A DNA stretch of 64,000 nt from Campylobacter subantarcticus LMG 24377. Lineage in GTDB: Bacteria; Campylobacterota; Campylobacteria; Campylobacterales; Campylobacteraceae. Shown in pieces: positions 20,487-30,157 of this stretch. The notes below the pieces were generated by a model. The model was not told where the DNA came from. It searched no databases and saw only the letters and a program-made list of their open reading frames with translations. The stretch lies in assembly GCF_000816305.1 (NCBI RefSeq), contig NZ_CP007773.1, positions 1,674,001-1,738,000 on the forward strand. The letters run 5' to 3'. Numbering within the stretch: the stretch's first letter is position 1; every line of letters starts with the position of its first letter. A program made the translations under genes and the position numbers.

Positions 20487-21155
20487 TTATAAAAATATTT
20501 TTTTATGACAAATATCTTGTAAGATTTTTTCCTGATGAGAAATAAAAATATAAGTAATATCGTATTTTTTTTGAAAAGCATATAAATAATTTAGAATTTT
20601 ACAAGCAGTTGTTATATCAAGTGCTGCTGTGATTTCATCTAAGATAAGTAATTTTGGCTTTAAAAGCAAAGCTCTAATCAAACCTAATCTTTGACTCTGA
20701 CCACCGCTTAATTTGGAAGGTTTTAAATTTAAAATATCTTTTTCAAGCTCAAAAACATCAAAAAGCTTAAAAAGTTCTTCAAAATCAGGTTTAAGTTTAA
20801 AATTTTCATACACATCAAGCAAAAGTTTTTTAACGCTTTTATAAGGATTTAAAGCCAGTTTTTGATCTTGAAAAATATATTGTATTTTTTGACGTAATTT
20901 TCTTTGAGCGTTAAAATCTAAATTTAATATATTTTCATTTTCAAACAAAACTTCTCCAGTATTTGCACATTCAAGCATACAAAGAATTTTAGCCAAAGTA
21001 CTTTTACCACTACCACTTTCCCCACAAAGCAATAAATTTTCATTTTGATTTAAAGAAAAACTCACATTTTTGAAAACAAAAATTTCCTCTTCCTTTAAAT
21101 ACCAATGTTTTTTAAATTTGTAAGATTTACTTAAATTTTTAACTTCTAAAAACAT
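20487..21155 (-). CDS. nikV: nickel/peptide-type ABC importer, ATP-binding protein 2
   Basis: ATPase of 222 residues, short for the family. Walker A GESGSGKSTLAK near residue 45, signature LSGGQSQRLGL near residue 149, and Walker B LLILDEITAAL near residue 170 are present. It is last in a five-gene importer unit and overlaps the other ATPase gene by 17 bases. By order and type it corresponds to NikV of the Campylobacter NikZYXWV nickel importer; the substrate is taken from that homology and is not visible in the ATPase itself. Confidence 0.8.
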   Translation of the reverse strand: MFLEVKNLSKSYKFKKHWYLKEEEIFVFKNVSFSLNQNENLLLCGESGSGKSTLAKILCMLECANTGEVLFENENILNLDFNAQRKLRQKIQYIFQDQKLALNPYKSVKKLLLDVYENFKLKPDFEELFKLFDVFELEKDILNLKPSKLSGGQSQRLGLIRALLLKPKLLILDEITAALDITTACKILNYLYAFQKKYDITYIFISHQEKILQDICHKKIFL

Positions 21156-21912
21156 TTTCCTTCTCGAAATAGTTTAACAATTCTTTAGCAAAAACACCCT
21201 TTGGGTTACTTAAAAATTCTTTTATAGGTATTTGATAAATCAAAGTTTTATCTTCTATGATGGCCACCTCATCGCAAAGCTCTTTAGCTAAATTTATATC
21301 ATGAGTGATGAAAATGAGATTTTTAAATTGTGCTTTTAGTTCTTTTAAAATAGTAATGATTTTTTCCTCATTAACTCTATCAAGTGAGCTTGTAATCTCA
21401 TCACACAACAAATACTTGGCCTCACTTAGCAAAGCTAGGGCTATTTGAACGCGCCTTGCCATGCCACCACTTAGTTGGTATATAAAAGAATGCCACAAAA
21501 GATCATGATTTTTAAGCCCTAAACACTCAAAATAATAAAAGGCCTTTTCTTTGATCTCTTTTGTACTTAAATTAGTATGAGTTTTTAAAACTATATTAAA
21601 ATAACTCCCTATATCAACAAGAGGATAAAAACTCCCATAAACATCTTGAAATAGTAAATTTATCTTAGCTCTTAACGCATTTAGCTCTTTTTCTTTTAAG
21701 TCCAAAATACCTTTTCGTTCAATTCTAAATTTTTGCGCATTGAGTTTATAATACTTATCAAAAAGCCTAATCATACTTTTTAAAAGCAAGCTTTTTCCTA
21801 CTCCACTTTTACCCATAATAGCCAAAGCTTTGCCATCTTCTAAATTAAGATTTATATCTTTTAATAAGATTTTGTCTTTAAAACTAAGATTAAGATTTGA
21901 AATTTCTATCAT
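21139..21912 (-). CDS. nikW: nickel/peptide-type ABC importer, ATP-binding protein 1
   Basis: ATPase of 257 residues with Walker A GKSGVGKSLLLK near residue 34, signature LSGGMARRVQIA near residue 148 and Walker B YLLCDEITSSL near residue 168. The start overlaps the permease stop by 4 bases. It would pair with the second ATPase under the two permeases of this unit. Corresponds by order to NikW. Confidence 0.8.
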   Translation of the reverse strand: MIEISNLNLSFKDKILLKDINLNLEDGKALAIMGKSGVGKSLLLKSMIRLFDKYYKLNAQKFRIERKGILDLKEKELNALRAKINLLFQDVYGSFYPLVDIGSYFNIVLKTHTNLSTKEIKEKAFYYFECLGLKNHDLLWHSFIYQLSGGMARRVQIALALLSEAKYLLCDEITSSLDRVNEEKIITILKELKAQFKNLIFITHDINLAKELCDEVAIIEDKTLIYQIPIKEFLSNPKGVFAKELLNYFEKENVFRS

Positions 21913-22691
21913 ACTTTAATCTCTTCTTGTAAATCATTACCCAAGGCAAGCAAAGGCAAAATAAGCACAAGTATAAAAACCGCAGGGAAAAATATCATCC
22001 ACCAAAAACCTAAAAAAACTGCTTTGCTTGCTTCATTAAGCATATTTCCTAAACTTGGAGTCCAAAGCTCTACCCCTAAGCCAAAAAAACTCAAAGTAGC
22101 CTCGCTTGTAATCGCATGAGCGATATTTAAAACAAAAAGCACAAAAAGCAAATTCCAGCAAGCAGGAAAAAGCTCACTGAATAAAGCTTTCATCTTACTA
22201 GATCCTAGCACAATAGCATTTTGATAAAATTCAAGTTTTTGAAATTTATTAAGCTGAGTATCAAGCACTTTTGCCACAAAAGCAAAATGCCCTAAAGCAA
22301 TGATAAAAATCATACTCCACAAAGATCCTGCCAAAAAGCTTTGAAAAAACATAATCACAAGCAAAGAAGGTAGCGCTAAAAGCATATCAAGCACTCTTGT
22401 AAAAAACGCATATGCAAAAAATCTTGTTAAAAACACATAAACACAAGCAAAAAACACACTAAAAAATGCCGCCATTATCCCTACAAACAAAGAAACACGC
22501 AAGGCATATAAAATACGCGTAAAAACATCTCTACCAAGTAAATCTGTGCCAAAAATATGGCTTAAATTTGGATCTATTTTGGCCTTGCTTAAATCCACTA
22601 AATTAGGGTCGTACGAGCTAATTAAAGGTGCAAAAAGCGCTAAAATAAAACTTAGTAAAATCATCATCACACAAAACTTACGCATTTGCAA
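21909..22691 (-). CDS. nikX: ABC importer permease 2 (DppC/NikC class)
   Basis: Permease of 260 residues with about six helices. HIFGTDLLGRDVFTRILYALRVSL near residue 46 is the hallmark of DppC/NikC permeases, and EATLSFFGLGVELWTPSLGNML near residue 201 follows the EAA loop. Overlaps both neighbours, so it is co-translated with them. Corresponds by order to NikX. Confidence 0.82.
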   Translation of the reverse strand: MQMRKFCVMMILLSFILALFAPLISSYDPNLVDLSKAKIDPNLSHIFGTDLLGRDVFTRILYALRVSLFVGIMAAFFSVFFACVYVFLTRFFAYAFFTRVLDMLLALPSLLVIMFFQSFLAGSLWSMIFIIALGHFAFVAKVLDTQLNKFQKLEFYQNAIVLGSSKMKALFSELFPACWNLLFVLFVLNIAHAITSEATLSFFGLGVELWTPSLGNMLNEASKAVFLGFWWMIFFPAVFILVLILPLLALGNDLQEEIKV

Positions 22692-23643
22692 ACCTTGGAT
22701 TAATCATCTTGCAAATTATTTCTACGATCAAATTTGCAAGCACCACCACTAAAATGCTAAAAATCACCACAGCCAAAACCACAGGATAATCTTTAAATAA
22801 TATGCTTTTAATTACCAAATTTCCCACGCCTTCATAAGAAAATACACTTTCTACTATATAAGTTCCCATTAAAAAACTTACAAAAGAAGCACCAAAATAT
22901 GCAAGTATAGGTGCCATCGCATCTTTTAGCACAAAATGCAAATAAATTCTTCTTTTGCTAAGTCCTCTTGCAAAAGCACTCTCTATGAAGCTTTGATTAA
23001 AACTATCAATCAAGCTTGTCCTTATAAAACGCACAAAAACAGCTAAATGTGAAAGCACTAAAGCACATACAGGCAAAAACAAATGCCATAAACGATTAAG
23101 TATATCATCTTCAAAGCCAATATCTGCAATCGCAGAACTTGGAAAAAGCTTAAAAAATACAGCAAATACCAAGATAAGCATTAACGATAAAGAAAAAGCA
23201 GGCAATGCAAAAAAACTCATCGTTGAAAAAGTAATAAATTTATCTAAAAAACTATCTTTATAAAGAACACAAAAAAGCGCCAAAACCAAAGACAACACAA
23301 AAAGCACAAAAAAGGCCAAACTCCCTAGTATGATGGTATAGGGAAGTTTTTCTTTTAAAATCTCACTAACTTTTTCTCCGCTGATTAAAGAGTAGGAAAA
23401 GTCACCTTTCATAGCATTAAAAAGCCAATTTTCATACTGCTCTAATAAGGGTTTATCTAAATTTAAATTACGCTCGATTTCTTCTTTTATTTTAAAGCTA
23501 GTTCCTTGAGGCACACTAGCAAAAACCACACTTCCTTTAGCATGATAAACCATCGCAAAACAAAGAAAACTTGCAAAAATCATTAAAAAAAACGCCCATA
23601 ACAGGCGTTTAAAAATGAGTTTTAACACTAATTTTTGCTCCAC
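22678..23643 (-). CDS. nikY: ABC importer permease 1 (DppB/NikB class)
   Basis: Permease of 321 residues with an N-terminal helix, a periplasmic segment with the family pattern NLDKPLLEQYENWLFNAMKGDFSYSL, and five further helices. The EAA-like loop ESAFARGLSKRRIYLHFVLKDA near residue 211 contacts the ATPase. Overlaps the binding-protein gene by 16 bases. Corresponds by order to NikY. Confidence 0.82.
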   Translation of the reverse strand: MEQKLVLKLIFKRLLWAFFLMIFASFLCFAMVYHAKGSVVFASVPQGTSFKIKEEIERNLNLDKPLLEQYENWLFNAMKGDFSYSLISGEKVSEILKEKLPYTIILGSLAFFVLFVLSLVLALFCVLYKDSFLDKFITFSTMSFFALPAFSLSLMLILVFAVFFKLFPSSAIADIGFEDDILNRLWHLFLPVCALVLSHLAVFVRFIRTSLIDSFNQSFIESAFARGLSKRRIYLHFVLKDAMAPILAYFGASFVSFLMGTYIVESVFSYEGVGNLVIKSILFKDYPVVLAVVIFSILVVVLANLIVEIICKMINPRFANA

Positions 23644-25163
23644 TCATATGCATTCCAAGTAAAACCTACCCCATGATGACCTAAAATATGTGGTTTTATA
23701 CCATGGATATTTTTGGCAAAAACTAAAGGATAATCAATATAAGCGATAAACAAAAACGCAGGATCTTCATATAAAGCGTGGATAAATTCTTGATAATATT
23801 TTTTTCTTTCATTTATATCAAGTGAGTTTCTAGCTTTTTTTAAAGCCTCATCAACTTTAGCATTGTGATAATGTCCAAAATTCCACCCACTTGAATTCAA
23901 AGCACTATCTTGAGAACTCTCAAAAACTCTAAAAGTGTGAAAATCAGGATCATAAGGACTGCCCCAACCCACCAAAAAGCTATCAATTTTCGTATAGTCA
24001 AAACTTCCACTTGGCTTAGCTACTGCTTTTGCTTTTATACCAAGCTTTAAAAACTCACTTTGTAAGATATTTATCAAAGCCACTCTTAGTGAATCTTCAC
24101 TCATAGCATACATTTCAAAGCTAAATTCTTTACCATCTTTTTCTAAAATGCCATTTTTGTTTTTTACAAAACCTGCTTTTGCTAAAAGCTCATTTGCTTT
24201 TTTTACATCATAAGTGTAAGTTGCAAATTCTTTAGGATTTACCCATGATTTTTCTAAAGGATGATTTGCTACTTTTCCAAAAGAATGCAAAAGAGAATTT
24301 ATAATAGCTTGCTTATCGATAGCATAATTCAATGCCAAACGCACATTTTGATCTTTTAAAAACTCATGATTAAAATTAAACATCAAAGCACGATAATCAG
24401 CTGAAGGCTCTATAAGCATTTTAAAATTCTTATCATTAGCAAAATTTGGAGCTAAAGCAAAATCCACCAAAGCCACATCAATAGAACCATTTTTAAGTTC
24501 AATCGCGCTAATACTTGGATCTTTAATATGTTTTAATATAAGCTTTGGTGTTTTTACCTTTGCTAAATGGTAGTTTTCATTTGCTTCTAAGATCATGTAT
24601 TGACCTTTTTTCCATTGTTTTAGCTTATAAGATCCTGTTCCTATAGGCATTTGATTAAATTTAGTTGTATTTAAATTTTCTTTTTCGAGCAAATGTTTTG
24701 GTAAAACTCCTACACTCAAAGCATCTAAAAATGCAGGAAAAGGCTTTGAAAGAGTGATGGTCAAATGATAATCATCGATGATTTTTACTTCTTTAACTGC
24801 GTCAAAATTTACCTTTGAAGGTGAGTTTAGCTTCTCATCTTTTAAAGCATTTATACTAAATTCCACATCTTTGGCGCTAAATTTCACCCCATCGTGCCAC
24901 AACACATCATCTCTTAAAGTAAATTCATAAACGAGTCCATCATTGCTAACCTTCCAAGCGCTAGCAAGATCAGGCGCTAACTTCATATTTTCATCAAAAC
25001 GTGTCAATCCTGAAAACACAAGTGCAATTGCCACATCATGATCCTCGCTAAAAAGCGGGTTGATACGCTCTGGCTCGTTTTCAACCGCGATGATAATAGT
25101 ATCTTTTGGCGTAGTAGCAAAAAGATTTAACGCACAAAAAAGCATTATAAAAAATCTCAACAT
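23628..25163 (-). CDS. nikZ: periplasmic binding protein of the nickel importer
   Basis: Family 5 extracellular solute-binding protein of 511 residues with a signal peptide (hydrophobic to about residue 18, cleavage near FATTP). The block AKDVEFSINALKDEKLNSPSK and the C-terminal GWGSPYDPDFHTFRVFES are typical of this family. In C. jejuni the equivalent protein, NikZ, supplies nickel for urease-independent nickel enzymes such as hydrogenase. Dipeptide binding would be the alternative; residues that decide cannot be judged by eye. First gene of the unit, 42 bases after the BCCT gene. Confidence 0.78.
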   Translation of the reverse strand: MLRFFIMLFCALNLFATTPKDTIIIAVENEPERINPLFSEDHDVAIALVFSGLTRFDENMKLAPDLASAWKVSNDGLVYEFTLRDDVLWHDGVKFSAKDVEFSINALKDEKLNSPSKVNFDAVKEVKIIDDYHLTITLSKPFPAFLDALSVGVLPKHLLEKENLNTTKFNQMPIGTGSYKLKQWKKGQYMILEANENYHLAKVKTPKLILKHIKDPSISAIELKNGSIDVALVDFALAPNFANDKNFKMLIEPSADYRALMFNFNHEFLKDQNVRLALNYAIDKQAIINSLLHSFGKVANHPLEKSWVNPKEFATYTYDVKKANELLAKAGFVKNKNGILEKDGKEFSFEMYAMSEDSLRVALINILQSEFLKLGIKAKAVAKPSGSFDYTKIDSFLVGWGSPYDPDFHTFRVFESSQDSALNSSGWNFGHYHNAKVDEALKKARNSLDINERKKYYQEFIHALYEDPAFLFIAYIDYPLVFAKNIHGIKPHILGHHGVGFTWNAYEWSKN

Positions 25164-25205
25164 AATCTTCCTTTCTTTGTAAAATAAATTCCGATTATAG
25201 TATTT

Positions 25206-27149
25206 TTAATCATAAGCTTTGGTAAAAATTTCATTTTTATCATCAAATAAAAGCTGCAAATATCTTTCGTATTGTTTTAGTATATCCACGATGATTTCTT
25301 GTTCGTTTAGATACTCTATATTGTAACCATTACGTGAATCTGCAAAAAAAGTTTGTGGCTCAAAAATAAATTCTTTAGAATAAGTTGGCATAAATTTATC
25401 ATTGATTATGCTTTGGCTTGCTTGTTTTTTTACTACTTGCACTCCATAGATAAAATCTTTTGCAAATTCTTTTTTTATAATCAAACTTATACTTGATTTT
25501 TCTTGGATAATTTGCGTTTTTAAGCCGTAGTTTTTTAGACTTTGACTGAGTGATTTCATAGCATTTTTGACTTTGGTATTTAAGAAATTTTGCATGTCTT
25601 GTTCTTTGCTTTGTTTTAAAATTCTAGCTAGCCTTTCTTGCCAAAATTCCCCTGAAAAATACACACTACTTTGACTAAGCTTAGTTAAAGAATAATTTAC
25701 ATCTACGATTAAACCTTTAAGTAATGAAAAACACATCAAACAAAGCAAAAAGGCAAAAGGTAAAGCCACTATCATAGTGATACTTAAAATCGCCCCCAAA
25801 CCACCTGAATACAGCAAAGAAGCAGCCAAAAGTGCAAGTACAAAACCCCAAAGGATATTTTGCCATTTATATGGCTCATGAGCACCGCCGCTACTTAAAG
25901 AATTTAACACAAATATCCCGCTATCTGCTGAAGTGATAAAAAATAAAGCTAAAACCAAAAGCGCAAGTAAAGAACTAAGATAAGAAAAAGAAAAATTATG
26001 CAAAAAATAAAACAACAAACTTTCAGGAGTGGAAGTATACGAGCTTAAAACATCGTTAAGATTTAATGCGCTATTGCCAAAAATACTAAACCAAAGTATA
26101 TTCAAGCTCGTTGGTACCACAAGTACACCAAAGATAAATTCCCGTATCGTTCTACCGCGAGAAATTTTAGCGATGAAAAATCCCACAAAAGGCGCCCAAC
26201 TAAGCCACCAAGCCCAGTAATAAATAGTCCAGTTGTTAAACCATTCAATATGCTCTTTTTCATAATAATAAGTCTTAAAACTCAAAGCGATTAAATTTTG
26301 CAAATAATTGCCAATATTAGAAGTAAACTGCGAAAGAATTTCTACTGTCTCGGTTGAAAAAAGTACAAAGAGCATTAAACATACTGCCAAAACCAAATTT
26401 GCTTCACTTAAAATTTTTAAACCCTTTGTCAAACCACTAATCGAAGAAAGTGTCGCCAAAGAAATGATAATGATAATAATCACACTTTGTTCTAAAAAGC
26501 TTTGTTCACTCAAAATTCCTAAATTTAAAAAACCCGCATTCAATTGTGAAGCACTATAACCAAGCGTAGTACTAATACCAAAAACCGTTACGATCAAAGC
26601 TAAAACATCGACCAAATTTCCCCAAAAACCATAAATTTTTTCTTTCAATAACGGATAAAACGCACTACGCAAACTTAATGGCATTTTATATCTAAAACCA
26701 AAATACGCCATAGCTAAAGCACACACTCCATAAACTGCCCACGGGTGAATACCCCAGTGAAAAATCGTATGCAACATCGCATCCTCATCACTTGTTTGCA
26801 ATGCTTTTTTATGTATGAGAGGTTCAGCCACACCAAAGTACATAAGCCCCACACCCATACCCGTAGCAAAAAGCATAGCAAGCCATGATGTAAATTTAAA
26901 ACGAGGTTTTTCATCATCATCACCCAGCTTAATATCGCCAAATTTTGAAAGTGCAAGCGCTAGCATAAAACACACGAAAAAACTTACACTCAAGATGTAA
27001 AACCATGAAAAATTTGCAAAAATACCACTTTTAATGTGATTGATAAAATCATTTGTCACCTTAGGCAAAAAAATACAGCTAAGACTTAAAATGATAATCA
27101 CGCTAATACTTGGTATAAACACTGCTTTTTTAAAACTTGTTTTTATCAT
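25206..27149 (-). CDS. BCCT-family osmolyte transporter (betaine/choline/carnitine)
   Basis: Membrane protein of 647 residues with 12 predicted helices. The BCCT signatures are clear: GMGVGLMYFGVAEPLIH near residue 97, WGIHPWAVYGVCALAMAYF near residue 132 and NNWTIYYWAWWLSWAPFVGFFIAKISRGRTIREF near residue 304, including the Trp-rich motif. A C-terminal cytoplasmic extension of about 150 residues resembles regulatory tails in osmotically activated members. AAGGAG lies 4 bases before the ATG. Uptake of glycine betaine or a related solute is the likely role; the exact substrate is not evident. Confidence 0.88.
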   Translation of the reverse strand: MIKTSFKKAVFIPSISVIIILSLSCIFLPKVTNDFINHIKSGIFANFSWFYILSVSFFVCFMLALALSKFGDIKLGDDDEKPRFKFTSWLAMLFATGMGVGLMYFGVAEPLIHKKALQTSDEDAMLHTIFHWGIHPWAVYGVCALAMAYFGFRYKMPLSLRSAFYPLLKEKIYGFWGNLVDVLALIVTVFGISTTLGYSASQLNAGFLNLGILSEQSFLEQSVIIIIIISLATLSSISGLTKGLKILSEANLVLAVCLMLFVLFSTETVEILSQFTSNIGNYLQNLIALSFKTYYYEKEHIEWFNNWTIYYWAWWLSWAPFVGFFIAKISRGRTIREFIFGVLVVPTSLNILWFSIFGNSALNLNDVLSSYTSTPESLLFYFLHNFSFSYLSSLLALLVLALFFITSADSGIFVLNSLSSGGAHEPYKWQNILWGFVLALLAASLLYSGGLGAILSITMIVALPFAFLLCLMCFSLLKGLIVDVNYSLTKLSQSSVYFSGEFWQERLARILKQSKEQDMQNFLNTKVKNAMKSLSQSLKNYGLKTQIIQEKSSISLIIKKEFAKDFIYGVQVVKKQASQSIINDKFMPTYSKEFIFEPQTFFADSRNGYNIEYLNEQEIIVDILKQYERYLQLLFDDKNEIFTKAYD

Positions 27150-27327
27150 GAAACTCCTTTTTTTGTTGTTTTGATTTATTAGCGTCTTTTTTTACTATGT
27201 CAAAAAACATCTTAAATACTACTAAATTTAAAAATAGCCACCATTACGCTAAAATTGTTATTTGCTTACATATCTTGCAGTTTGTGTTGATTTTGCAGTT
27301 AAAATGATTTTTGTTCCAATCAATCAA
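27150..27327 (-). promoter_or_regulatory. A/T-rich gap upstream of the BCCT gene
   Basis: This stretch separates the BCCT gene from lutC. It contains the AAGGAG ribosome site next to the BCCT start and A/T-rich sequence that must hold the promoter. No inverted repeat or second gene is seen apart from the hairpin listed next. Confidence 0.3.
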
Positions 27328-27350
27328 GAATTTACACTAAGTGTAAATTC
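27328..27350 (-). terminator. hairpin after lutC, possible terminator
   Basis: A perfect 10-bp inverted repeat (GAATTTACAC / GTGTAAATTC) with a 3-base loop begins 6 bases after the lutC stop codon. There is no long T-run on the minus strand behind it, so it may act as an imperfect terminator or as an RNA 3'-end stabiliser. Confidence 0.5.
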
Positions 27351-27355
27351 TATGA

Positions 27356-28006
27356 TCAATAAAGCACGATATGGACTTTTTGAGAGCCATGCACCCCAAA
27401 AACCGTTATAAGTTCGATATCTGCGGTTCTTGAAGGACCTGCGATAAATAAAATGTTACTCGGTAAAATCGCATTTTCTTTTTTGACTAAATTTAAAGCC
27501 TCGCTGATACTTTTAACTATATTTTCCTTTTTTAACAAAACAATACAAAGCATAGGAGCTAAAGAAAGCATTCTTGGTTGATCTTTACTTGATAGCACCA
27601 AAGCTACTCCGTGTGAACTCACCCCTGCCCTTGCTTCGATGATAGAAAAATCACTGTGGAAAACCTCAGTTCTTAAATTTTCGATTTCTTGATCAAAACA
27701 AGTTTTTTGCTCTGCGTTGATTTTTTGAATATCTATATTCAAACTACGTGGATAAATCAAACTTTTATATCCATAACTTGCTACGATTTGGTTGATTTTT
27801 TCTTCTAGTTTATCTGCAGTACTTTCTTCTACGATGTACTTGTTTGCAGTCATTTTTTCTTTTAGCTCACCCAGCATATCTTCACTTGTTTTGATATGCT
27901 CGATAGGATCTATAGTTGGAATTTTTTCAAGCGACAATGGTGCATTTTTGATTTTATCTAAAATCAATCTTTTGCTTTGTGAAGAAATTTCGTTTATTCT
28001 ACTCAC
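27356..28006 (-). CDS. lutC: LutC-type lactate utilisation protein
   Basis: Protein of 216 residues in the LUD domain family, a subunit of the LutABC L-lactate dehydrogenase that oxidises L-lactate to pyruvate. The C-terminal part SNILFIAGPSRTADIELITVFGVHGSQKVHIVLY is the family signature. I place the start at a GTG at 28006 with AAGGAG 6 bases upstream; an ATG further upstream would overlap lutB by 50 bases. The GTG start overlaps the lutB stop by 8 bases. Confidence 0.88.
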   Translation of the reverse strand: MSRINEISSQSKRLILDKIKNAPLSLEKIPTIDPIEHIKTSEDMLGELKEKMTANKYIVEESTADKLEEKINQIVASYGYKSLIYPRSLNIDIQKINAEQKTCFDQEIENLRTEVFHSDFSIIEARAGVSSHGVALVLSSKDQPRMLSLAPMLCIVLLKKENIVKSISEALNLVKKENAILPSNILFIAGPSRTADIELITVFGVHGSQKVHIVLY

Positions 28007-29414
28007 ACTCAACTCCTTGCATTTTTTCAAGCTCTTTATAAAGATCAAGCTTAACTTGCGGGAATTCTTTATAAGCGCTCCATTTTTTGATCACAGGTAA
28101 GGAATTTTTTCCTTTTTGCAAAAACCAATTAAACTTATGCAAATTTGCTAAAATATTTTTCCAGATAAATGGAGAAGTAGCCACTTTTTCAAAAATTTTA
28201 AAAGCCATTGCTTCGGCTGAATTTGGCGTGATATTTTCAAAACTTCCTTGTCCTACTTTGGCTGCTCTTAGTTTGCGTATTAAATCCGCAAGAGGAATTT
28301 GCACCGGACACACTTGAGAACATCTTCCACAAAGCGAACAAAAAGAAAGAATATCTCCATTTTCTTGCATACCAAAAAGATTAGGACTGATAACCTCTCC
28401 AATCGGCCCTGGATAAACACTTTGATAAGTATGGCCACCGATTTTATCATACACGGGACAAAAATTCATACAAGCACCACATCTTATACAGCGTAAGGCT
28501 TTATAGTAGTCTTTGTCATTTAGCATTTTACTTCGGTTATGATCAAAAAGGATCACATGCACTTCTTTAGGGCCATCTAAGTCGCCATTTTTTCTAGGAC
28601 CTGTGATGATGTTGTTGTATGTTGGTATAAACTGCCCCGTTGCTGATGGTGTGAGTAGTGAAACCATAGTTGCAGCATCTTCAAAGCTTTCCATTACTTT
28701 TTCTATACCACAAAGTGCCACATGGATATCACTTGCGGTAGTGCACATTCTGCCATTTCCTTCATTTTCTATCAGCCAAAAAGCCCCTTCTTTAGATATG
28801 GCAAAATTCACACCACTTAAGCCCATTTTCAAACCTTCAAATTCATCTCTTAAGTGTTTTCTTGCGATAGAATTAAGCTTTTCAGGTTCACTTTCTAAAC
28901 TAGAACCTAGCTTTTCTTCAAAAATTTTTCCGATTTCATAGCGGTTTTTATGCACCGCAGGAACCACGATATGCACTGGAGTTTCATCATTTAGCTGTAG
29001 TATGAGTTCGCCTAAGTCAGTTTCTATGGCTTTTAAACCTTTAGCTTCTAGATAGTGGTTTAACCCTATCTCTTCACTAGCCATAGACTTTCCTTTGAGA
29101 ATTTTACTGATGTTTTTTTCGATCATTAGTTCATAGATGATTTCACATGCATCCTCATCAGAACTCGCCCAATGCACGTTGATGCCGTTTTTTGTTGCAT
29201 TTTGTTCAAATTCTAAAAGTCTATCATGTAAGCTTGAAAGTGCGTTGTTTTTTGCTTGCTTTGCTTTAGAACGCAAACCTTGCCAGTCTTCGAATTTTTC
29301 ATCGATGATTTTCAAGCGATTTTTTTGCAATGTATGCATTGCCGATCTTAAGTTTTCCCTCATTTGCTTGTCGTGAATTTTCACATCGACAATTTGCTCA
29401 TGTGCCATTTTCAT
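27999..29414 (-). CDS. lutB: LutB-type iron-sulfur lactate utilisation protein
   Basis: Protein of 471 residues: an N-terminal LUD domain followed by two 4Fe-4S motifs, CIRCGACMNFCPVY near residue 307 and CSLCGRCSQVCPV near residue 357. It is the electron-transfer subunit of the LutABC complex. The start overlaps the lutA stop as ATGA. Confidence 0.92.
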   Translation of the reverse strand: MKMAHEQIVDVKIHDKQMRENLRSAMHTLQKNRLKIIDEKFEDWQGLRSKAKQAKNNALSSLHDRLLEFEQNATKNGINVHWASSDEDACEIIYELMIEKNISKILKGKSMASEEIGLNHYLEAKGLKAIETDLGELILQLNDETPVHIVVPAVHKNRYEIGKIFEEKLGSSLESEPEKLNSIARKHLRDEFEGLKMGLSGVNFAISKEGAFWLIENEGNGRMCTTASDIHVALCGIEKVMESFEDAATMVSLLTPSATGQFIPTYNNIITGPRKNGDLDGPKEVHVILFDHNRSKMLNDKDYYKALRCIRCGACMNFCPVYDKIGGHTYQSVYPGPIGEVISPNLFGMQENGDILSFCSLCGRCSQVCPVQIPLADLIRKLRAAKVGQGSFENITPNSAEAMAFKIFEKVATSPFIWKNILANLHKFNWFLQKGKNSLPVIKKWSAYKEFPQVKLDLYKELEKMQGVECE

Positions 29415-30148
29415 ATCGCTACCCCTTCAAGGCGTTTGTTTAAGAAGTCATATAAGTGAATTCCTTTTATATCAAGCCCCATTTTACTCATCGTTCCTGC
29501 GATATTCATCAAACAACCGCCATCAGAACTTAGCACGTATTTTACGCCTGTATTTTGAATGTCTTTGATCTTTTCTTGTGCCATGGAATTTGAAATTTGA
29601 GGTTCCTTTACTGAAAAAGTCCCACCAAAGCCACAGCATTCTTCTTCAAATTCCAAAGGGATCAACTCTACATTTTTGAGTTTTTTAAGTAAATTTTTAC
29701 TCGCTTGGATGCTTTTTTGAATTCTTAATGCATGGCAGTTTGAATGCCAAGTTACTTTTATAGGCTCGCCTTTGTCTTCATAGTCTACTTTTAAAACCTC
29801 ATCTAAATACTGACTAAGATCAATCACTCTAGCGCTAAAATCCTTCACTAAGCTAAAGTTTTCATCATCTTTAAAAAGCTCTAGGTAATCATGGCTCATC
29901 ATACCCGCACAAGATCCACTTGGCACGATGATGGGATAATCTTGCGTAAAAAGTTTGATATTGTGCAAAGCGATATTTTTACTTTCTTTAAAATACCCCG
30001 AATTAAACGAGGGTTGGGCACAGCAAGTTTGCTGTTTTTTAAATATCACTTCCACCCCTTCTCTTCTTAAAAGCCTAACTGCATTTAAAACACTTTCTTG
30101 CATGATAGCGCTACCCAAACAAGTAGCAAATAAATATACTTTTTTCAT
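29411..30148 (-). CDS. lutA: LutA-type lactate utilisation protein (CCG domains)
   Basis: Protein of 245 residues with two cysteine-rich CCG-type domains. The first holds QQTCCAQPSFNSGY near residue 39, the second EEECCGFGGTFSV near residue 169. These domains bind iron-sulfur or heterodisulfide-type clusters in succinate and glycolate oxidase relatives. It is the first Lut gene read after the permease, 9 bases away. Confidence 0.92.
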   Translation of the reverse strand: MKKVYLFATCLGSAIMQESVLNAVRLLRREGVEVIFKKQQTCCAQPSFNSGYFKESKNIALHNIKLFTQDYPIIVPSGSCAGMMSHDYLELFKDDENFSLVKDFSARVIDLSQYLDEVLKVDYEDKGEPIKVTWHSNCHALRIQKSIQASKNLLKKLKNVELIPLEFEEECCGFGGTFSVKEPQISNSMAQEKIKDIQNTGVKYVLSSDGGCLMNIAGTMSKMGLDIKGIHLYDFLNKRLEGVAI

Positions 30149-30157
30149 TTTACTTCC

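Noticed and set aside
26714-26956. Second frame inside the BCCT gene
   Set aside because: It lies entirely within a strongly supported gene in another frame and has no features of its own.
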